Shown here one piece after another: positions 9,693 to 18,750 of a DNA stretch of 64,000 nt (within the stretch, counting starts at the first letter, position 1; every line of letters starts with the position of its first letter). Both the position numbers and the translations under genes were made by a program. The notes beneath the pieces were generated by a model. That model was not told the DNA's origin and made no database searches. It was given only the letters and a program-made list of their open reading frames with translations. Origin of the DNA: CAZAMP01 sp964486455 (GTDB lineage Bacteria; Eisenbacteria; RBG-16-71-46; CAZAMP01); assembly GCA_964486455.1 (NCBI GenBank), contig CAZAMP010000020.1:8819-72818 (forward strand). Reading direction: 5' to 3'.

Positions 9693-11783
9693 TTGACGCG
9701 AGCGGATTGTGGCAGAGCGGATCGCCCGGAACAAGGGCGCGCCGTCTGGCTTCTGAGCGGCGCCCAGGGGCTCTCTCAGCTCGGAGATCAGCTCAGTCGG
9801 ATCGCGCTGGTCGCGCTCATCTGGTCGGGGGTGACGCCGGCGGTGGATGAGCTGTTGAAGCTACTCGCCGTCGCCGCCGTTCCATCGATTCTCGGCGCGG
9901 TCTTCGCCGGAGCGATCGCCGACCGCTATCCGACGCGGCGGGTGCTCATTGCGTGTGACCTCGCGCGCGGTCTCATCGTAGCGTCCTTTCCGCTGCTCTA
10001 CGCGATCAGTGGCGGTTCGACGTTGCCGATCTACGCGGCCGTTCCGGTCTTGCTCGCCTTCAACCGCGCGTTTCGGGTCGCTCGCGGGCGTCTCCTGCCG
10101 GAGTGGGTGGGGTACGGGGCGCTGGGACGAGCCAACGCGCTGCTTCTGGGGGTGGATCGAACGGCGGAAGTCGCGGGCGCCGCCGCCGCGGGTCTGATCG
10201 TGGTGGCGGTCGGTTGGCAGGCTGCCTTCATTCTCGACGGCGTGAGCTACCTGCTTTCCGGATTGTTACTTCTGGCCCTCCCGCGGATGCGGGCGTTCGA
10301 ACGGGGTGACGAAGGGTCGTCCGCGCGCGCATCCGGTTTCTGGGCCGATCTTCGAAGCCGTCCGATGCTCGTCGGGCTCATCTGGCTTCCGGCGCTCGTG
10401 ACGCTGGCGTCGGGCGCGTTCGTGGTGATCTTCTTGGAAGGTCTCCCGGGGCGATTCGGCACGGACGCCCCCGCCGTGACCGGCGGGCTCATGAGCGCGG
10501 TGGCCGCCGGCGCCGTGCTCGCCGCGTTGAGTGTTCGCTTTCGAGATCCAACGCGGTGGCGGCTGGTGGTAAGCGCGCTTCTGATCGCGCCGGTCTGCTG
10601 GATCTTGAGCCCCGTGCTGACGGTCCCCGCGCTCATCGCGTTGGGAGTTATGGCGGGTGGGCTTGCGTCCTACCTCCTCATCGGATCGGAGACCGTGATC
10701 CAGAGGGAGGCCTCCCGAAACGTGCTCGGGCGCTGGCTCGCCCTCAAAGAGACCGCCGAGCGGGTGCTCTTTCTCGTCGGGATTCTTGCCGCGGCACTAC
10801 TGGTCCGTTCCGACGCGGTCGCCCGTGTGGTGCCGGCCTCCGCGGGCGTCGCGTTGATCGTGAGCGGGCTGGTGACGGCGATCCTGATCTTCCGGTCGTG
10901 GTTGCACGCCGGCGAGGCCGCGGGACAGATCCTGCTGCGCGTGCTTCGCTTCCTCGAGGCGGGTGTGCGCTGGGCCCCGCTCGGGCCGGCGCTCTCGCTC
11001 GCCGCATGGATCGGCCGGCGCACCACGCGCCTGCACGGCGACGAGAAGGCGAGCGTCATCGCCAACCAGAAGCTCGCCGGAGTCTCGGTTCCCATGGAGC
11101 GGGTTCTCGGTTCATACGCCCGCTATCATCTGGAGACGGCCGCCGTCAGCGCCGGCCGGGTCTCCTGGTTCGCCGCGCGCGCGCGGATGGATGGGATCGA
11201 TCGGGTGATCGAGTCCCGAACCGACCGGACGGGTACGATCTTCGTGACCGCCCACCTCGGGAGCTGGGATCTGGCGGCGGTTCTGGTCGCGGGCCGGCTC
11301 GGGCCGATGGCGGTGTTCGCCGAGCGGCTTCGCCCGGCCGCCCTCTTCCAGCACTACACCGCTATCCGGGAGCGGTATGGCGTCCGGGTTCTGACCGGTG
11401 CGTCCGGGCTTCGGGAAGCGCTCAGAATCCTCCGGGATGGGGGCATCGTATGCTTTCTGGCCGATCGTCCGGGCGATGGGGCCGACGTCACGGTCCCGTT
11501 CGGTGACGGCGCAACGCGAATTCCCACAGGACCTTACAGGCTTGCCGCCGCCACGGGGGCGATTGTGTTTCCCGCGGTGGTTTTCCGGGACGGAAACGGT
11601 TATCTTCTCCGAATTGCGGCTCCTCTTTCGCCGAAAGCGGGGCTGGGCGCGGAAGATCAGGCCGCGGTCATGGCGCGCGCCTTCGCGACGACCCTCCATG
11701 GGTGGGTGAAGGAGGCGCCCGAGCAGTGGATTCAATTCAGGTCAATGGCTGCGGGGGAGATTCCCAGGGTGGTGGAGCGATGA
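9693..11783 (+). CDS. MFS transporter fused to LpxL/PatA-like acyltransferase
   Basis: A 696-aa fusion. Residues ~15-430 form an MFS-type transporter, with the GAIADRYPTRRVLIACD loop 2-3 signature and about 11-12 hydrophobic helices. Residues ~450-696 are an LPLAT-superfamily acyltransferase of the LpxL/HtrB or PatA type, with the HX4D motif HLGSWD (H521-D526) and a later FLADRPGDGADVTVPFG block matching the family's second motif. It probably acylates a glycolipid at the inner membrane and moves it or a precursor. The TTG at 9693 has a GAAGAGG box 5 nt upstream. The frame is open further upstream (ATG 9627), but that would overlap the divergent gene's start. The stop overlaps the next gene's ATG (ATGA), tying it to a PimA-like glycosyltransferase. 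Confidence 0.8.
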   Translation: MTRADCGRADRPEQGRAVWLLSGAQGLSQLGDQLSRIALVALIWSGVTPAVDELLKLLAVAAVPSILGAVFAGAIADRYPTRRVLIACDLARGLIVASFPLLYAISGGSTLPIYAAVPVLLAFNRAFRVARGRLLPEWVGYGALGRANALLLGVDRTAEVAGAAAAGLIVVAVGWQAAFILDGVSYLLSGLLLLALPRMRAFERGDEGSSARASGFWADLRSRPMLVGLIWLPALVTLASGAFVVIFLEGLPGRFGTDAPAVTGGLMSAVAAGAVLAALSVRFRDPTRWRLVVSALLIAPVCWILSPVLTVPALIALGVMAGGLASYLLIGSETVIQREASRNVLGRWLALKETAERVLFLVGILAAALLVRSDAVARVVPASAGVALIVSGLVTAILIFRSWLHAGEAAGQILLRVLRFLEAGVRWAPLGPALSLAAWIGRRTTRLHGDEKASVIANQKLAGVSVPMERVLGSYARYHLETAAVSAGRVSWFAARARMDGIDRVIESRTDRTGTIFVTAHLGSWDLAAVLVAGRLGPMAVFAERLRPAALFQHYTAIRERYGVRVLTGASGLREALRILRDGGIVCFLADRPGDGADVTVPFGDGATRIPTGPYRLAAATGAIVFPAVVFRDGNGYLLRIAAPLSPKAGLGAEDQAAVMARAFATTLHGWVKEAPEQWIQFRSMAAGEIPRVVER

Positions 11784-12985
11784 AGGTCGGGCTCGTTTCT
11801 GAATTCTATTATCCGTGGCCGGGCGGGATCAGCGAGCACGTCTACAACCTGGCCCGTGAGCTTCGCACCCGGGGCCACGAGATCAAGATCCTCACGGGCG
11901 ACTTCGATGGGCGCTTCACGCGCTGGCAGGCCAAGCTGCCGTTCTTCAGCGTGGGGCGCAGCCACCTGGATACGCAGGCGCCGAACGAGTCACAGGTCAT
12001 CCGCTTCGGGAAGAGCGTGGCGTTTCCGTACAACGGCAGCGTTACGGTCGTGACCGTCGGCAATCGTCTCGGCCGCAAGTTCGATGAAGTCCTGAGACGA
12101 GAGGCGTTCGACCTCCTCCATGTTCATGATCCACTCGCGCCGACGCTGCCGATGCTTGCCGTCTCACAGGCCCGCTGTCCGGTCGTCGGCACCCTTCACG
12201 CGTACCACCAGAACGGGAACCGGTTGCTCAGCCTCTTCCGGGGGGCGCTCCGCAAGCGGATGGAGAAGATATCCGCCCTCGTTGCCGTGTCCCATAGCGC
12301 GCAAGCGGCTTTCGAGCGCTACTTCACCGGTCTGGACTACCGCGTGATCCCGAACGGGGTCTCCATCGATCGCTTCAAGGCGAACGGCAGCGCGCTTGCC
12401 GGGCGCTACGGTCCGACGAAGAAGAACATCCTCTATGTCGGCCAGTTCGTGAAGAAGAAGGGCTTCGGCATGCTGCTCGAAGCCTTCAAGATCCTCAGCC
12501 AGCATCGCGGCGACATTCGTCTCATCGCGGTGGGCGACGGTCCGCTCGAGGGAAGCTACCGGCGGCAGAACGTTCGCGAGGTCCATTTCCTCGGTCACCG
12601 ACGTGGGAAGGCACTCGCCGCCTGCTACGACGTCGCCGACATCTTCGTGGCGCCCTCGATCGGGTTCGAGAGCTTCGGGATCATTCTGCTCGAGGCCATG
12701 GCGGCCGGGGTTCCGATCGTGGCCAGCGATATTCCCGGTTTCCGCAACGTCGTAGGCGAAGATCAGGAAGCCGTGCTCGTCCCGCCAGGCAATCCGGAGC
12801 TTCTGGCCCGCGGGATCGAGCGCGTACTGGATGACGAGGTCCTCCGCAACTCGCTCCAGCTCACCGGTAGCAAGACCGTTCAGGGCTACGCATGGTCTCG
12901 GGTGGTGGACGACATCGAGCTGGTCTACGCGGACGCGCTCGGCGAGACGCGTCCCTCGCGTGAACCGGCCATGGCGGCTCGCTAG
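11780..12985 (+). CDS. GT4 glycosyltransferase, PimA-like
   Basis: A 401-aa GT-B fold enzyme. The N-terminus SEFYYPWPGGISEHVYNLA carries the Gly-rich acceptor-loop pattern of PimA-like GT4 enzymes. LHVHDPLAP follows, then ALVAVSHSAQ and IPNGVSIDRF. The donor-site EX7E motif is E297-SFGIILL-E305. PimA transfers mannose from GDP-mannose to phosphatidylinositol at the cytoplasmic face; the lipid acceptor here is unknown. The ATG at 11780 overlaps the stop of the acyltransferase fusion and lies just after GGTGGAGCG, and a homologous start begins MKVGLVSEFYY, so longer upstream starts were rejected. An acyltransferase next to a PimA-like enzyme mirrors the actinobacterial phosphatidylinositol-mannoside order. 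It converges on the 12993 gene with 7 nt between stops. Confidence 0.88.
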   Translation: MKVGLVSEFYYPWPGGISEHVYNLARELRTRGHEIKILTGDFDGRFTRWQAKLPFFSVGRSHLDTQAPNESQVIRFGKSVAFPYNGSVTVVTVGNRLGRKFDEVLRREAFDLLHVHDPLAPTLPMLAVSQARCPVVGTLHAYHQNGNRLLSLFRGALRKRMEKISALVAVSHSAQAAFERYFTGLDYRVIPNGVSIDRFKANGSALAGRYGPTKKNILYVGQFVKKKGFGMLLEAFKILSQHRGDIRLIAVGDGPLEGSYRRQNVREVHFLGHRRGKALAACYDVADIFVAPSIGFESFGIILLEAMAAGVPIVASDIPGFRNVVGEDQEAVLVPPGNPELLARGIERVLDDEVLRNSLQLTGSKTVQGYAWSRVVDDIELVYADALGETRPSREPAMAAR

Positions 12986-12992
12986 TCCCGAC

Positions 12993-13817
12993 TCACATAA
13001 TCACCAGCACGTACCCAACACCGATCCCCTGTCTCTCGTGGAACCCGCGTTGCCGCGAGAAGTCCAGCGTCACGAAGAACCCCTCGTACGGCTTTACCCA
13101 GCGGTGGTAGCGGACCGATACCGACTGCTCGCCCACCACGGGCAGCCCGATAGGGCGGAGCCCCTCGAATCGGGTGAGGAGCCCCTCGATGTAGCCGATC
13201 GAGAGGGACGAGGAACGCGTCAGCGAGAGGGCGGCGGTGACGGCATGGGCCGAGCGCGCCGGCCGCCGGCCGGGATTGTGATAGCGGAGCCACCGATAGA
13301 AAAGTTCGCCATGGCCGCCCGTGAGGGCGACGCCGAGGCTGGAATGCCGATCGTCGCCGGTGGCGTAGCCGTGGCGACCGAAGGCCATCGAGAACGTGAG
13401 GGCTTCCAGGGGACGCAGGCCGACCTCTCCGTACAGACGATTTCGCGGATAGAGCGGGCTTCCCATTCCGATGTGCGCCGAGCCGAGAACGACAACCCGT
13501 TCTGCGACCTCGCGTCGGAGACAGAGGCCCGCGACCGCGCCCATGCTGTCCCCACGCGCATCGGCGCAGGCTTCGGCCGCTGTCGTGAATCCAGCGCCGT
13601 GAAGGTGCCGGTAGGTGACCTGGCCGCCCTTCCAAGGCGTCAATGTCTCGGAGATCTGGGCATGGACCTGAGCGCGAAGCTCCGAGAGAAGCGGTTCGCG
13701 GGCGTGCGCCGGTGCCGGGTACAGAGCGGTGATCGGGCCAACGGCAAAGACGGCGGGGATTAGCGCGGGCGTGAAGCCGAGCGCGATCCTGATCGTTCGC
13801 ACACCGACCCGGCGCAT
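12993..13817 (-). CDS. Exported hypothetical protein, probable outer-membrane barrel
   Basis: A 274-aa protein with a signal peptide ending near PAPAHA (about residue 39). The mature part is rich in alternating strands with aromatic girdle residues (LYGEVGLRPLEALTFSMAFGRHGY, VSVRYHRWVKPYEGFFVTLDFS). It resembles small barrels of the YaiO type, but I cannot assign a family with confidence. The C-terminus (GYVLVIM) lacks the classic terminal Phe. The ATG at 13817 has a strong GAGAGGA SD 6 nt upstream. The frame is open well beyond this on the upstream side, but that part is Arg/Ser-rich shadow sequence inside the peptidase gene. It is the second gene after the M1 peptidase (61-nt gap), probably co-transcribed. 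Confidence 0.7.
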   Translation of the reverse strand: MRRVGVRTIRIALGFTPALIPAVFAVGPITALYPAPAHAREPLLSELRAQVHAQISETLTPWKGGQVTYRHLHGAGFTTAAEACADARGDSMGAVAGLCLRREVAERVVVLGSAHIGMGSPLYPRNRLYGEVGLRPLEALTFSMAFGRHGYATGDDRHSSLGVALTGGHGELFYRWLRYHNPGRRPARSAHAVTAALSLTRSSSLSIGYIEGLLTRFEGLRPIGLPVVGEQSVSVRYHRWVKPYEGFFVTLDFSRQRGFHERQGIGVGYVLVIM

Positions 13818-13878
13818 TCGAAATCCTCTCCGAGTGAGAGCAGGGTCACGACGCGATGAGCGGAGAATACGGCCGGGA

Positions 13879-15843
13879 TCAGCGCACGACAACCACGCGC
13901 CGGACGATGTTATCGCCGCGGATCCAGTAGACGCCCGAAGAGACACCCGCCCCGGACGCGTTCCGCGTATCCCACACGCTCCAGCTCTCCCGGGGTTCCA
14001 ATCGGCGGACGAGCCGTCCGACGGCATCGTAGACGTTGAGAGAACGGGGACGCGTGTCGTAGAGAATTCGCACCGCGCCGCGTGCCGGGTTCGGCGAAAG
14101 CGCGAACTCCGCCGACGCCGGAAGCGAATCGCTGAGCGTCTCGAACGGCTTTTCCCCATCCATCCACCGGAGCACCCACCCATCGGGATCGATTCCGATC
14201 GAGTCGATCGGCGCGCCGGCCTCCAGCCAGAAGCGCTCGATTCGATCACCGCTCACGACCCGCGCGTCGACCGACCCGTGCGGGCCATACAGGCGAACCG
14301 TGAGCGGCATTCGGAACACGGGTCCGTCCTGGACCTGTTCGATCAGCAGATTGACGACAACGCCGTCGCCCGATTCCGATTGGTCCCAGGCGTACGCGTA
14401 GGTCGGCCGGTCTTCTCCGAAGACCCACTGATCGAAGAACCAGTCGAGCGGCTCACCGATGACGGCCTCCACCGCCTCCTGGAAATCGAACGTCGTAGCG
14501 ACGTCGTACTCGTACAGGGAGCGGTAGTGAAGTAGCGCGTCGAAGAGCAGTTCCTTTCCGAAGATGCCGCGCAACATGTGCAGCACGAAAGCGCCTTTCA
14601 TGTAGACGATGGGGCTGATGGTCTCGAGCGGATCGTAGATCGTTCCTTCCCAGTCGAGGTGCATCCGGCTCGTGAACCATTCGAGATAGGCGTCGAGGCC
14701 GCCGGTGTGCTCCGCCCAGAGCGCCTCCGAGTAGCTGGCGAAACCTTCGTTGAGCCAGATGTCGCGCCAGTCGGCGAGCGTGACCATGTCGCCCCACCAT
14801 TGATGGGCGAGCTCATGGGCGAAGGTGTGGTCGTAGGCATGATTTCCGATGATGGTGTTCGAGCCGATACTCGTGAGGGTTTGGTGCTCGAGCGCGCCGA
14901 CGTGGCGGATCACCGCCATGCCGTACTTCTCGTCGATGAAGGGATACTCGCCGAAGAGCCCGGCGAAATAGTTCATCATCTCTGGCGTCCGTTCGAAGTC
15001 GATCCGCGCGCGCTCTACGTGGTGCGGGAACGCGTAGTGGATGATCGGCATGGTGGTTGTGCCCGAAATGTACGTATCGTGGATGATTTCGTAGTTACTG
15101 ATGGCGAGAGAGACTAGATAGGTAGCGATCGGATACGATTCATTCCAGTGGCTGGTGGCCCAACCGTCAATGCGGTCTTCGACGTGCGAGAGAAGCCCGT
15201 TCGACGCGACCGTCATCGTATCCGGCACCGTGATGTGGAGTGACGTCGTCACCTTGTCGTCCGGACGATCTTTGCACGGCCACCACGTCCGCGCGTAGAA
15301 CGGCTCGGAGAACGATTGAATGCTGACGCCGCTTCGGTGCTCTTCGACCGTGAACGATCCATAGCCTTCCGCGTGCGGCCATCCATCGTAGACCACAGTC
15401 ACCGTGAACGTGTCGCCTTCCGCGATCGAGGGCGGCATGTTGATCCAGATCAGGTCATCGGCGTGCGTGAAACCGGCGCTCTCCCCGTCGACGCTGACGG
15501 CCGCGACGCTCAACGTGGTGTCGGACAGGTCGAGCGTGATGCTCCGCCCAACGCCTGGATCGAGGTTCCGCGCCGTCATCGTCAAGCTTCCCTCGTAGAC
15601 CGTCGAGTCGGGCGCGATCCGTAGCGAGAGATCGTAGTGAAGCGCATCGTACGAATCCTGCGACGGGCTCGGGTTCATCTGCGCGTCGAGGATCCGCCGT
15701 CCCAATGCAACTCGTTCGGCATCGGTGATGTCGAGTTGATCGAGCGGAGAGGCCATGCCGTCGCCGCCGACGAGGACGATCAGTCCGGTCAGTGCACCCA
15801 GCATTGCGACGGCGAGATGTATCGATTTGATCTGTGCGGTCAT
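13879..15843 (-). CDS. Secreted M1-family metallopeptidase with C-terminal sorting domain
   Basis: A 654-aa protein. A signal peptide (AVAMLGALTGLIVLVGGDGMA) precedes an N-terminal beta domain. The M1 catalytic domain has GALEH (316-320, the GAMEN equivalent), HELAHQWWG (H343, E344, H347) and the distal zinc ligand in WLNEGFASY (E366). It lacks the long C-terminal helical domain of PepN. Instead the last ~75 residues, starting ALSPNPARGAVRI and ending in GVYWIRGDNIVRRVVVVR, form a FlgD-like/Por-type sorting domain. It is therefore probably a cell-surface or secreted aminopeptidase. The ATG at 15843 has GGATGGTGG upstream; the longer frame to 15879 has no SD. It is divergent from the cytidylate-kinase-like gene, with a TATGAT -10-like box at 15869-15874 on this strand. 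Confidence 0.92.
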   Translation of the reverse strand: MTAQIKSIHLAVAMLGALTGLIVLVGGDGMASPLDQLDITDAERVALGRRILDAQMNPSPSQDSYDALHYDLSLRIAPDSTVYEGSLTMTARNLDPGVGRSITLDLSDTTLSVAAVSVDGESAGFTHADDLIWINMPPSIAEGDTFTVTVVYDGWPHAEGYGSFTVEEHRSGVSIQSFSEPFYARTWWPCKDRPDDKVTTSLHITVPDTMTVASNGLLSHVEDRIDGWATSHWNESYPIATYLVSLAISNYEIIHDTYISGTTTMPIIHYAFPHHVERARIDFERTPEMMNYFAGLFGEYPFIDEKYGMAVIRHVGALEHQTLTSIGSNTIIGNHAYDHTFAHELAHQWWGDMVTLADWRDIWLNEGFASYSEALWAEHTGGLDAYLEWFTSRMHLDWEGTIYDPLETISPIVYMKGAFVLHMLRGIFGKELLFDALLHYRSLYEYDVATTFDFQEAVEAVIGEPLDWFFDQWVFGEDRPTYAYAWDQSESGDGVVVNLLIEQVQDGPVFRMPLTVRLYGPHGSVDARVVSGDRIERFWLEAGAPIDSIGIDPDGWVLRWMDGEKPFETLSDSLPASAEFALSPNPARGAVRILYDTRPRSLNVYDAVGRLVRRLEPRESWSVWDTRNASGAGVSSGVYWIRGDNIVRRVVVVR

Positions 15844-15964
15844 TAAACCACCATCCGTTGGACATGCTATCATACCCATAACAACGCGCGACTGCTTCGG
15901 AATTGTGCGACCTGCCGTTCATCAGTGCGTCTTGGTTCTTCTGACCCGTGGCTGGGAGAGTGTC

Positions 15965-16672
15965 ATGAAAACGGTAGAGAAGATCATCGAGCGGCAGCTC
16001 CGGCAATGGGAGTCGGAGCGGAGGCGGCGTGAGGAGGAGGCGGCGCGAGGCCCCATCGAAGACATCCAGAGCCCACCTGGGAAGCCCGTCATCACGGTCT
16101 CGCGCGAGACGGGCGCCGGGGGGAATACGCTCGCGAACCTGCTGGCGGAGAAGCTCGGATACCAGGTCTTCGACAGACAAATCGTCGATCACATATCGGA
16201 GGAATCGGGTATCCGCCAACGTATGGTCGAATCCCTCGACGAGAAGTCCCAGTCCGAGCTCAATCTCTGGGTCGAGGGTTTGGTGCATCAGCGATACGTG
16301 AACGCGAGTGACTACCTGAAGATGTTGATTCCGATTCTCGGGTCCGCGGCCGAGCTGGGTGAGGTCATCATCGTCGGTCGCGGCGCGAACTTCGTCATGG
16401 GACTCGACCGCGGAATTCATGTTCGTGTCGTGGCCCCCCTCGAGGTTCGGGTGGGGCACATGACGGCACTCCTCAGCTATTCGAAGGATGACGCGCGTCG
16501 ACACATCGAGAAGACCGATGCGGACCGACGGGCGTTCATCCAGAAGCACTTCGGCGCCGAGTGGGGTGACGCGTCCGCCTATCATCTCGTCGTGAACACC
16601 GGAGCGATGAGCTTTCGCGCCGCGGCGAACGCGGTGGCCGCCCTCGTCGAACGCTGGCCCGACCTGCAGTGA
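15965..16672 (+). CDS. Cytidylate kinase-like family protein
   Basis: A 235-aa protein. After a charged helical N-terminus (QLRQWESERRRREEEAARG) comes VITVSRETGAGGNTLANLLAEKLGYQVFDRQIV, the P-loop-like start of the cytidylate-kinase-like family. It retains R-E-T-G-A-G-G instead of the GxxxxGK[ST] of true Cmk. IIVGRGANFV and HVRVVAPLEVRV follow, also typical. Substrates in this family are not established; nucleotide or other small-molecule phosphorylation is plausible. The ATG at 15965 has a GGGAGAG SD 4 nt upstream. It is coupled to the PfkB-type sugar kinase by a 4-nt GTGA overlap, so the two probably act together. Confidence 0.85.
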   Translation: MKTVEKIIERQLRQWESERRRREEEAARGPIEDIQSPPGKPVITVSRETGAGGNTLANLLAEKLGYQVFDRQIVDHISEESGIRQRMVESLDEKSQSELNLWVEGLVHQRYVNASDYLKMLIPILGSAAELGEVIIVGRGANFVMGLDRGIHVRVVAPLEVRVGHMTALLSYSKDDARRHIEKTDADRRAFIQKHFGAEWGDASAYHLVVNTGAMSFRAAANAVAALVERWPDLQ

Positions 16673-17628
16673 CGCGCGGCATTTTTCCACCGGAGCTCCC
16701 GTCCGAGCGGTGGTTCGACGTCGTTGGATTGGGGGCGAACGCGGCCGATCACCTGGCGGTGATCCCGCGGTATCCACGCGCGGACGAAAAGGTGCGCTTC
16801 TCCCGCTACTCGTATCAGGGAGGCGGGCAGACTGCGACCGCCATGGTCGTGTACGCGCGACTCGGCTTCAGCGCGTGCTATCTCGGAGGGGTGGGGGACG
16901 ACGCCGACGGGCGCGCGAACGTCGAGGCGCTCCGCTCTGAAGGCGTGAACGTGTCCGGTGTTCGCGTGCGCCCCGAGGGACTCACGCAGCGCGCGTTCAT
17001 TCTGGTCGATGAGTCGACCGGCGCGCGCACCATCGTGTGGGGACGAAGCGACGGCCTTGTGCTCGATCCCGACGAAGTCGATCCCGACGTCGTCCGATCG
17101 GCGAAGCTTCTTCACACGGACGCTCAGAACCCGATCGCTTCCGCTCGAGCGGCCACCTTCGCGCGCGACGCGGGGATGCCGGTCCTTGCGGATCTCGAGA
17201 AGGCGCGGCCCGGGATCGATGTGCTGCTTCCGCTCGTTGATTATGTTCTGGCCGCCCCGGAATTTCTGGAGCCGATGACGGGCACGAGTGACCCCGCGAA
17301 GGCCATGCCGATCCTCGAAGAGAAATCGAACGGCGGCATCGTGGTCGTTACGCAGGGTGATCGCGGCGCGGTCGCGTGGATCGACGGTCGCGTGAAGCCA
17401 TTTCCGGCGTACTCGATCGACGCCGTCGACACGACCGGCGCGGGCGATGTCTTTCACGCGGCGTTTGGCGTCGCGTGTCTTCGCGGGCTGGACCTTCCCG
17501 ACGCGATCGACTTCAGTAACGCGGTTGCCGCCATGAAGTGCCGAGAGCTGGGTGGGCGCGCGGGCATCCCGAACGGTATGGACGAGGTCGAGGCGTTTCG
17601 CAAAGAGACACCGCATCGCGAGGAGTGA
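16669..17628 (+). CDS. PfkB-family carbohydrate kinase
   Basis: A 319-aa ribokinase-family enzyme. The N-terminal signature region is FDVVGLGANAADHLAVIPRYPRADEK and YQGGGQTATAMVVYARLG (PfkB signature 1 position). The catalytic C-terminal motif is DTTGAGDVFHAAF, whose Asp (GAGD) is the general base. It phosphorylates a sugar or nucleoside using ATP; the substrate cannot be read from the sequence. The start is GTG overlapping the preceding stop (GTGA), and there is no better start. It converges on the CheR gene with a 24-nt gap. Confidence 0.88.
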   Translation: MTRGIFPPELPSERWFDVVGLGANAADHLAVIPRYPRADEKVRFSRYSYQGGGQTATAMVVYARLGFSACYLGGVGDDADGRANVEALRSEGVNVSGVRVRPEGLTQRAFILVDESTGARTIVWGRSDGLVLDPDEVDPDVVRSAKLLHTDAQNPIASARAATFARDAGMPVLADLEKARPGIDVLLPLVDYVLAAPEFLEPMTGTSDPAKAMPILEEKSNGGIVVVTQGDRGAVAWIDGRVKPFPAYSIDAVDTTGAGDVFHAAFGVACLRGLDLPDAIDFSNAVAAMKCRELGGRAGIPNGMDEVEAFRKETPHREE

Positions 17629-17652
17629 CGGCGAAGGCGCTACCGCATCGCA

Positions 17653-18507
17653 TCACGCGCCGCCACCTCCGGGGCGACGCCAGAAGCAGGCACCCTCCCT
17701 CTGCAGCTCCCAGCTGAGGTCATCGAAGCGATCGTTGCTCCCCACCATGAGGAACCCGCCGGGTCTCAGACGTTTCACGAGCCGCTCAGCGACCCGCGCT
17801 CGCACCGGGTCCGCGAGGTAGGTGAAGACGATGTTTCGGCAGAGGACGAGATCGAAGGTCTCGTTCGGCCAGGCGTCGCTGAGGAAGTCGTGCCGGCGGA
17901 ACTCCACCGTCGATCGAATGCCGGGGTCGATCTCCCAGGTGCCGTCGGTCATGACGTCAAAGTGGTCCGCGAGGGCGTCAGTGGGCAGTCCGCGAACCGA
18001 GCTCGCCGTGTAGATTCCGCGCCGCGCGCGTTCGAGGCACGGAGCGGAGATGTCCGTCGCGAAGATGTGAAGCGGCATGGCTTCGGCGGCGTTGCGGCTC
18101 CAGCGCTCCCACGCGATCCGGAGCGTATAGGGTTCCTCTCCGCAGGAGCATCCGAAGCTCCACGCGCTCACCTCACCTCGCAACCCGTCGCGACCCGCTG
18201 CGACGGCCAGCCGTGCGACATTCGGGAAACGGTCCTCGAGCCGTGACCACTCCTCACGGTCACGAAAGAAGCGACTGATCGTGATCGAGAGCAGCTCGTG
18301 GAGGCGGCGGAGCTCGTGGGGATTCATGCGCAGATAGTCGCGATACTCGGTGAGGCCGCCGAGCCCCAGCTCGGAGAGGCGATTCGTCAGCCGGGATCGC
18401 ACGCCGCGCCTCTTCTTTCGAAAGCCGCGCCAGTCGTAGTGGTGATCGGCGAGCAGCGCGCGGAGCGTCTCGTCGAAACTGTCCCGGTTGCGTCCGTCGT
18501 CCGGCAT
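17653..18507 (-). CDS. CheR-type protein methyltransferase, stand-alone
   Basis: A 284-aa protein. The N-terminal helical CheR domain (HYDWRGFRKKRRGVRSRLTNRLSELGLGGLTEYRDYL) includes the ISRFFRDREEW block. The SAM-binding motif is AWSFGCSCGEEPYTLRI (CheR consensus WSAGCSTGEEPYSLA). IFATDISAPCLERARRGIY and DLVLCRNIVFTYL follow. CheR methylates glutamates of chemoreceptors, but no receptor, CheB or other chemotaxis gene is in this window, so the target may be a different signalling protein. The ATG at 18507 has GAGGGAGA 5 nt upstream; an in-frame ATG at 18597 has no SD. Confidence 0.88.
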   Translation of the reverse strand: MPDDGRNRDSFDETLRALLADHHYDWRGFRKKRRGVRSRLTNRLSELGLGGLTEYRDYLRMNPHELRRLHELLSITISRFFRDREEWSRLEDRFPNVARLAVAAGRDGLRGEVSAWSFGCSCGEEPYTLRIAWERWSRNAAEAMPLHIFATDISAPCLERARRGIYTASSVRGLPTDALADHFDVMTDGTWEIDPGIRSTVEFRRHDFLSDAWPNETFDLVLCRNIVFTYLADPVRARVAERLVKRLRPGGFLMVGSNDRFDDLSWELQREGACFWRRPGGGGA

Positions 18508-18750
18508 TCGTGTCTCCCTCGGAGAGGCAATGCTAGCACGCGGCCACGCGTCCGGCGTTGCAGTGTCGCATCGCTGCGCCACCTCTGTCGCAGCCATGCA
18601 TCGAACGACCCTTCGGTTAGATCGTTCAGCGCGGAATCGAACGCGACGCCAACGAGTTCCGCCTCTCCTTCGTTGCCTCCGAATAGGTACGGGACTTGCG
18701 TATAGGTCCCTGGGGTTCTCCTGCGGCCTGCCGCCTCCAAGGAGGAACCA

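Noticed and set aside
15455..16777. Long minus-strand frame crossing the M1 peptidase start and the kinase gene
   Set aside because: Arg/His-rich low-quality translation spanning two well-supported genes; no SD or domain.
16582..17616. Minus-strand frame of 344 codons opposite the PfkB kinase
   Set aside because: A shadow of a gene with clear PfkB motifs; its translation has no recognisable pattern.
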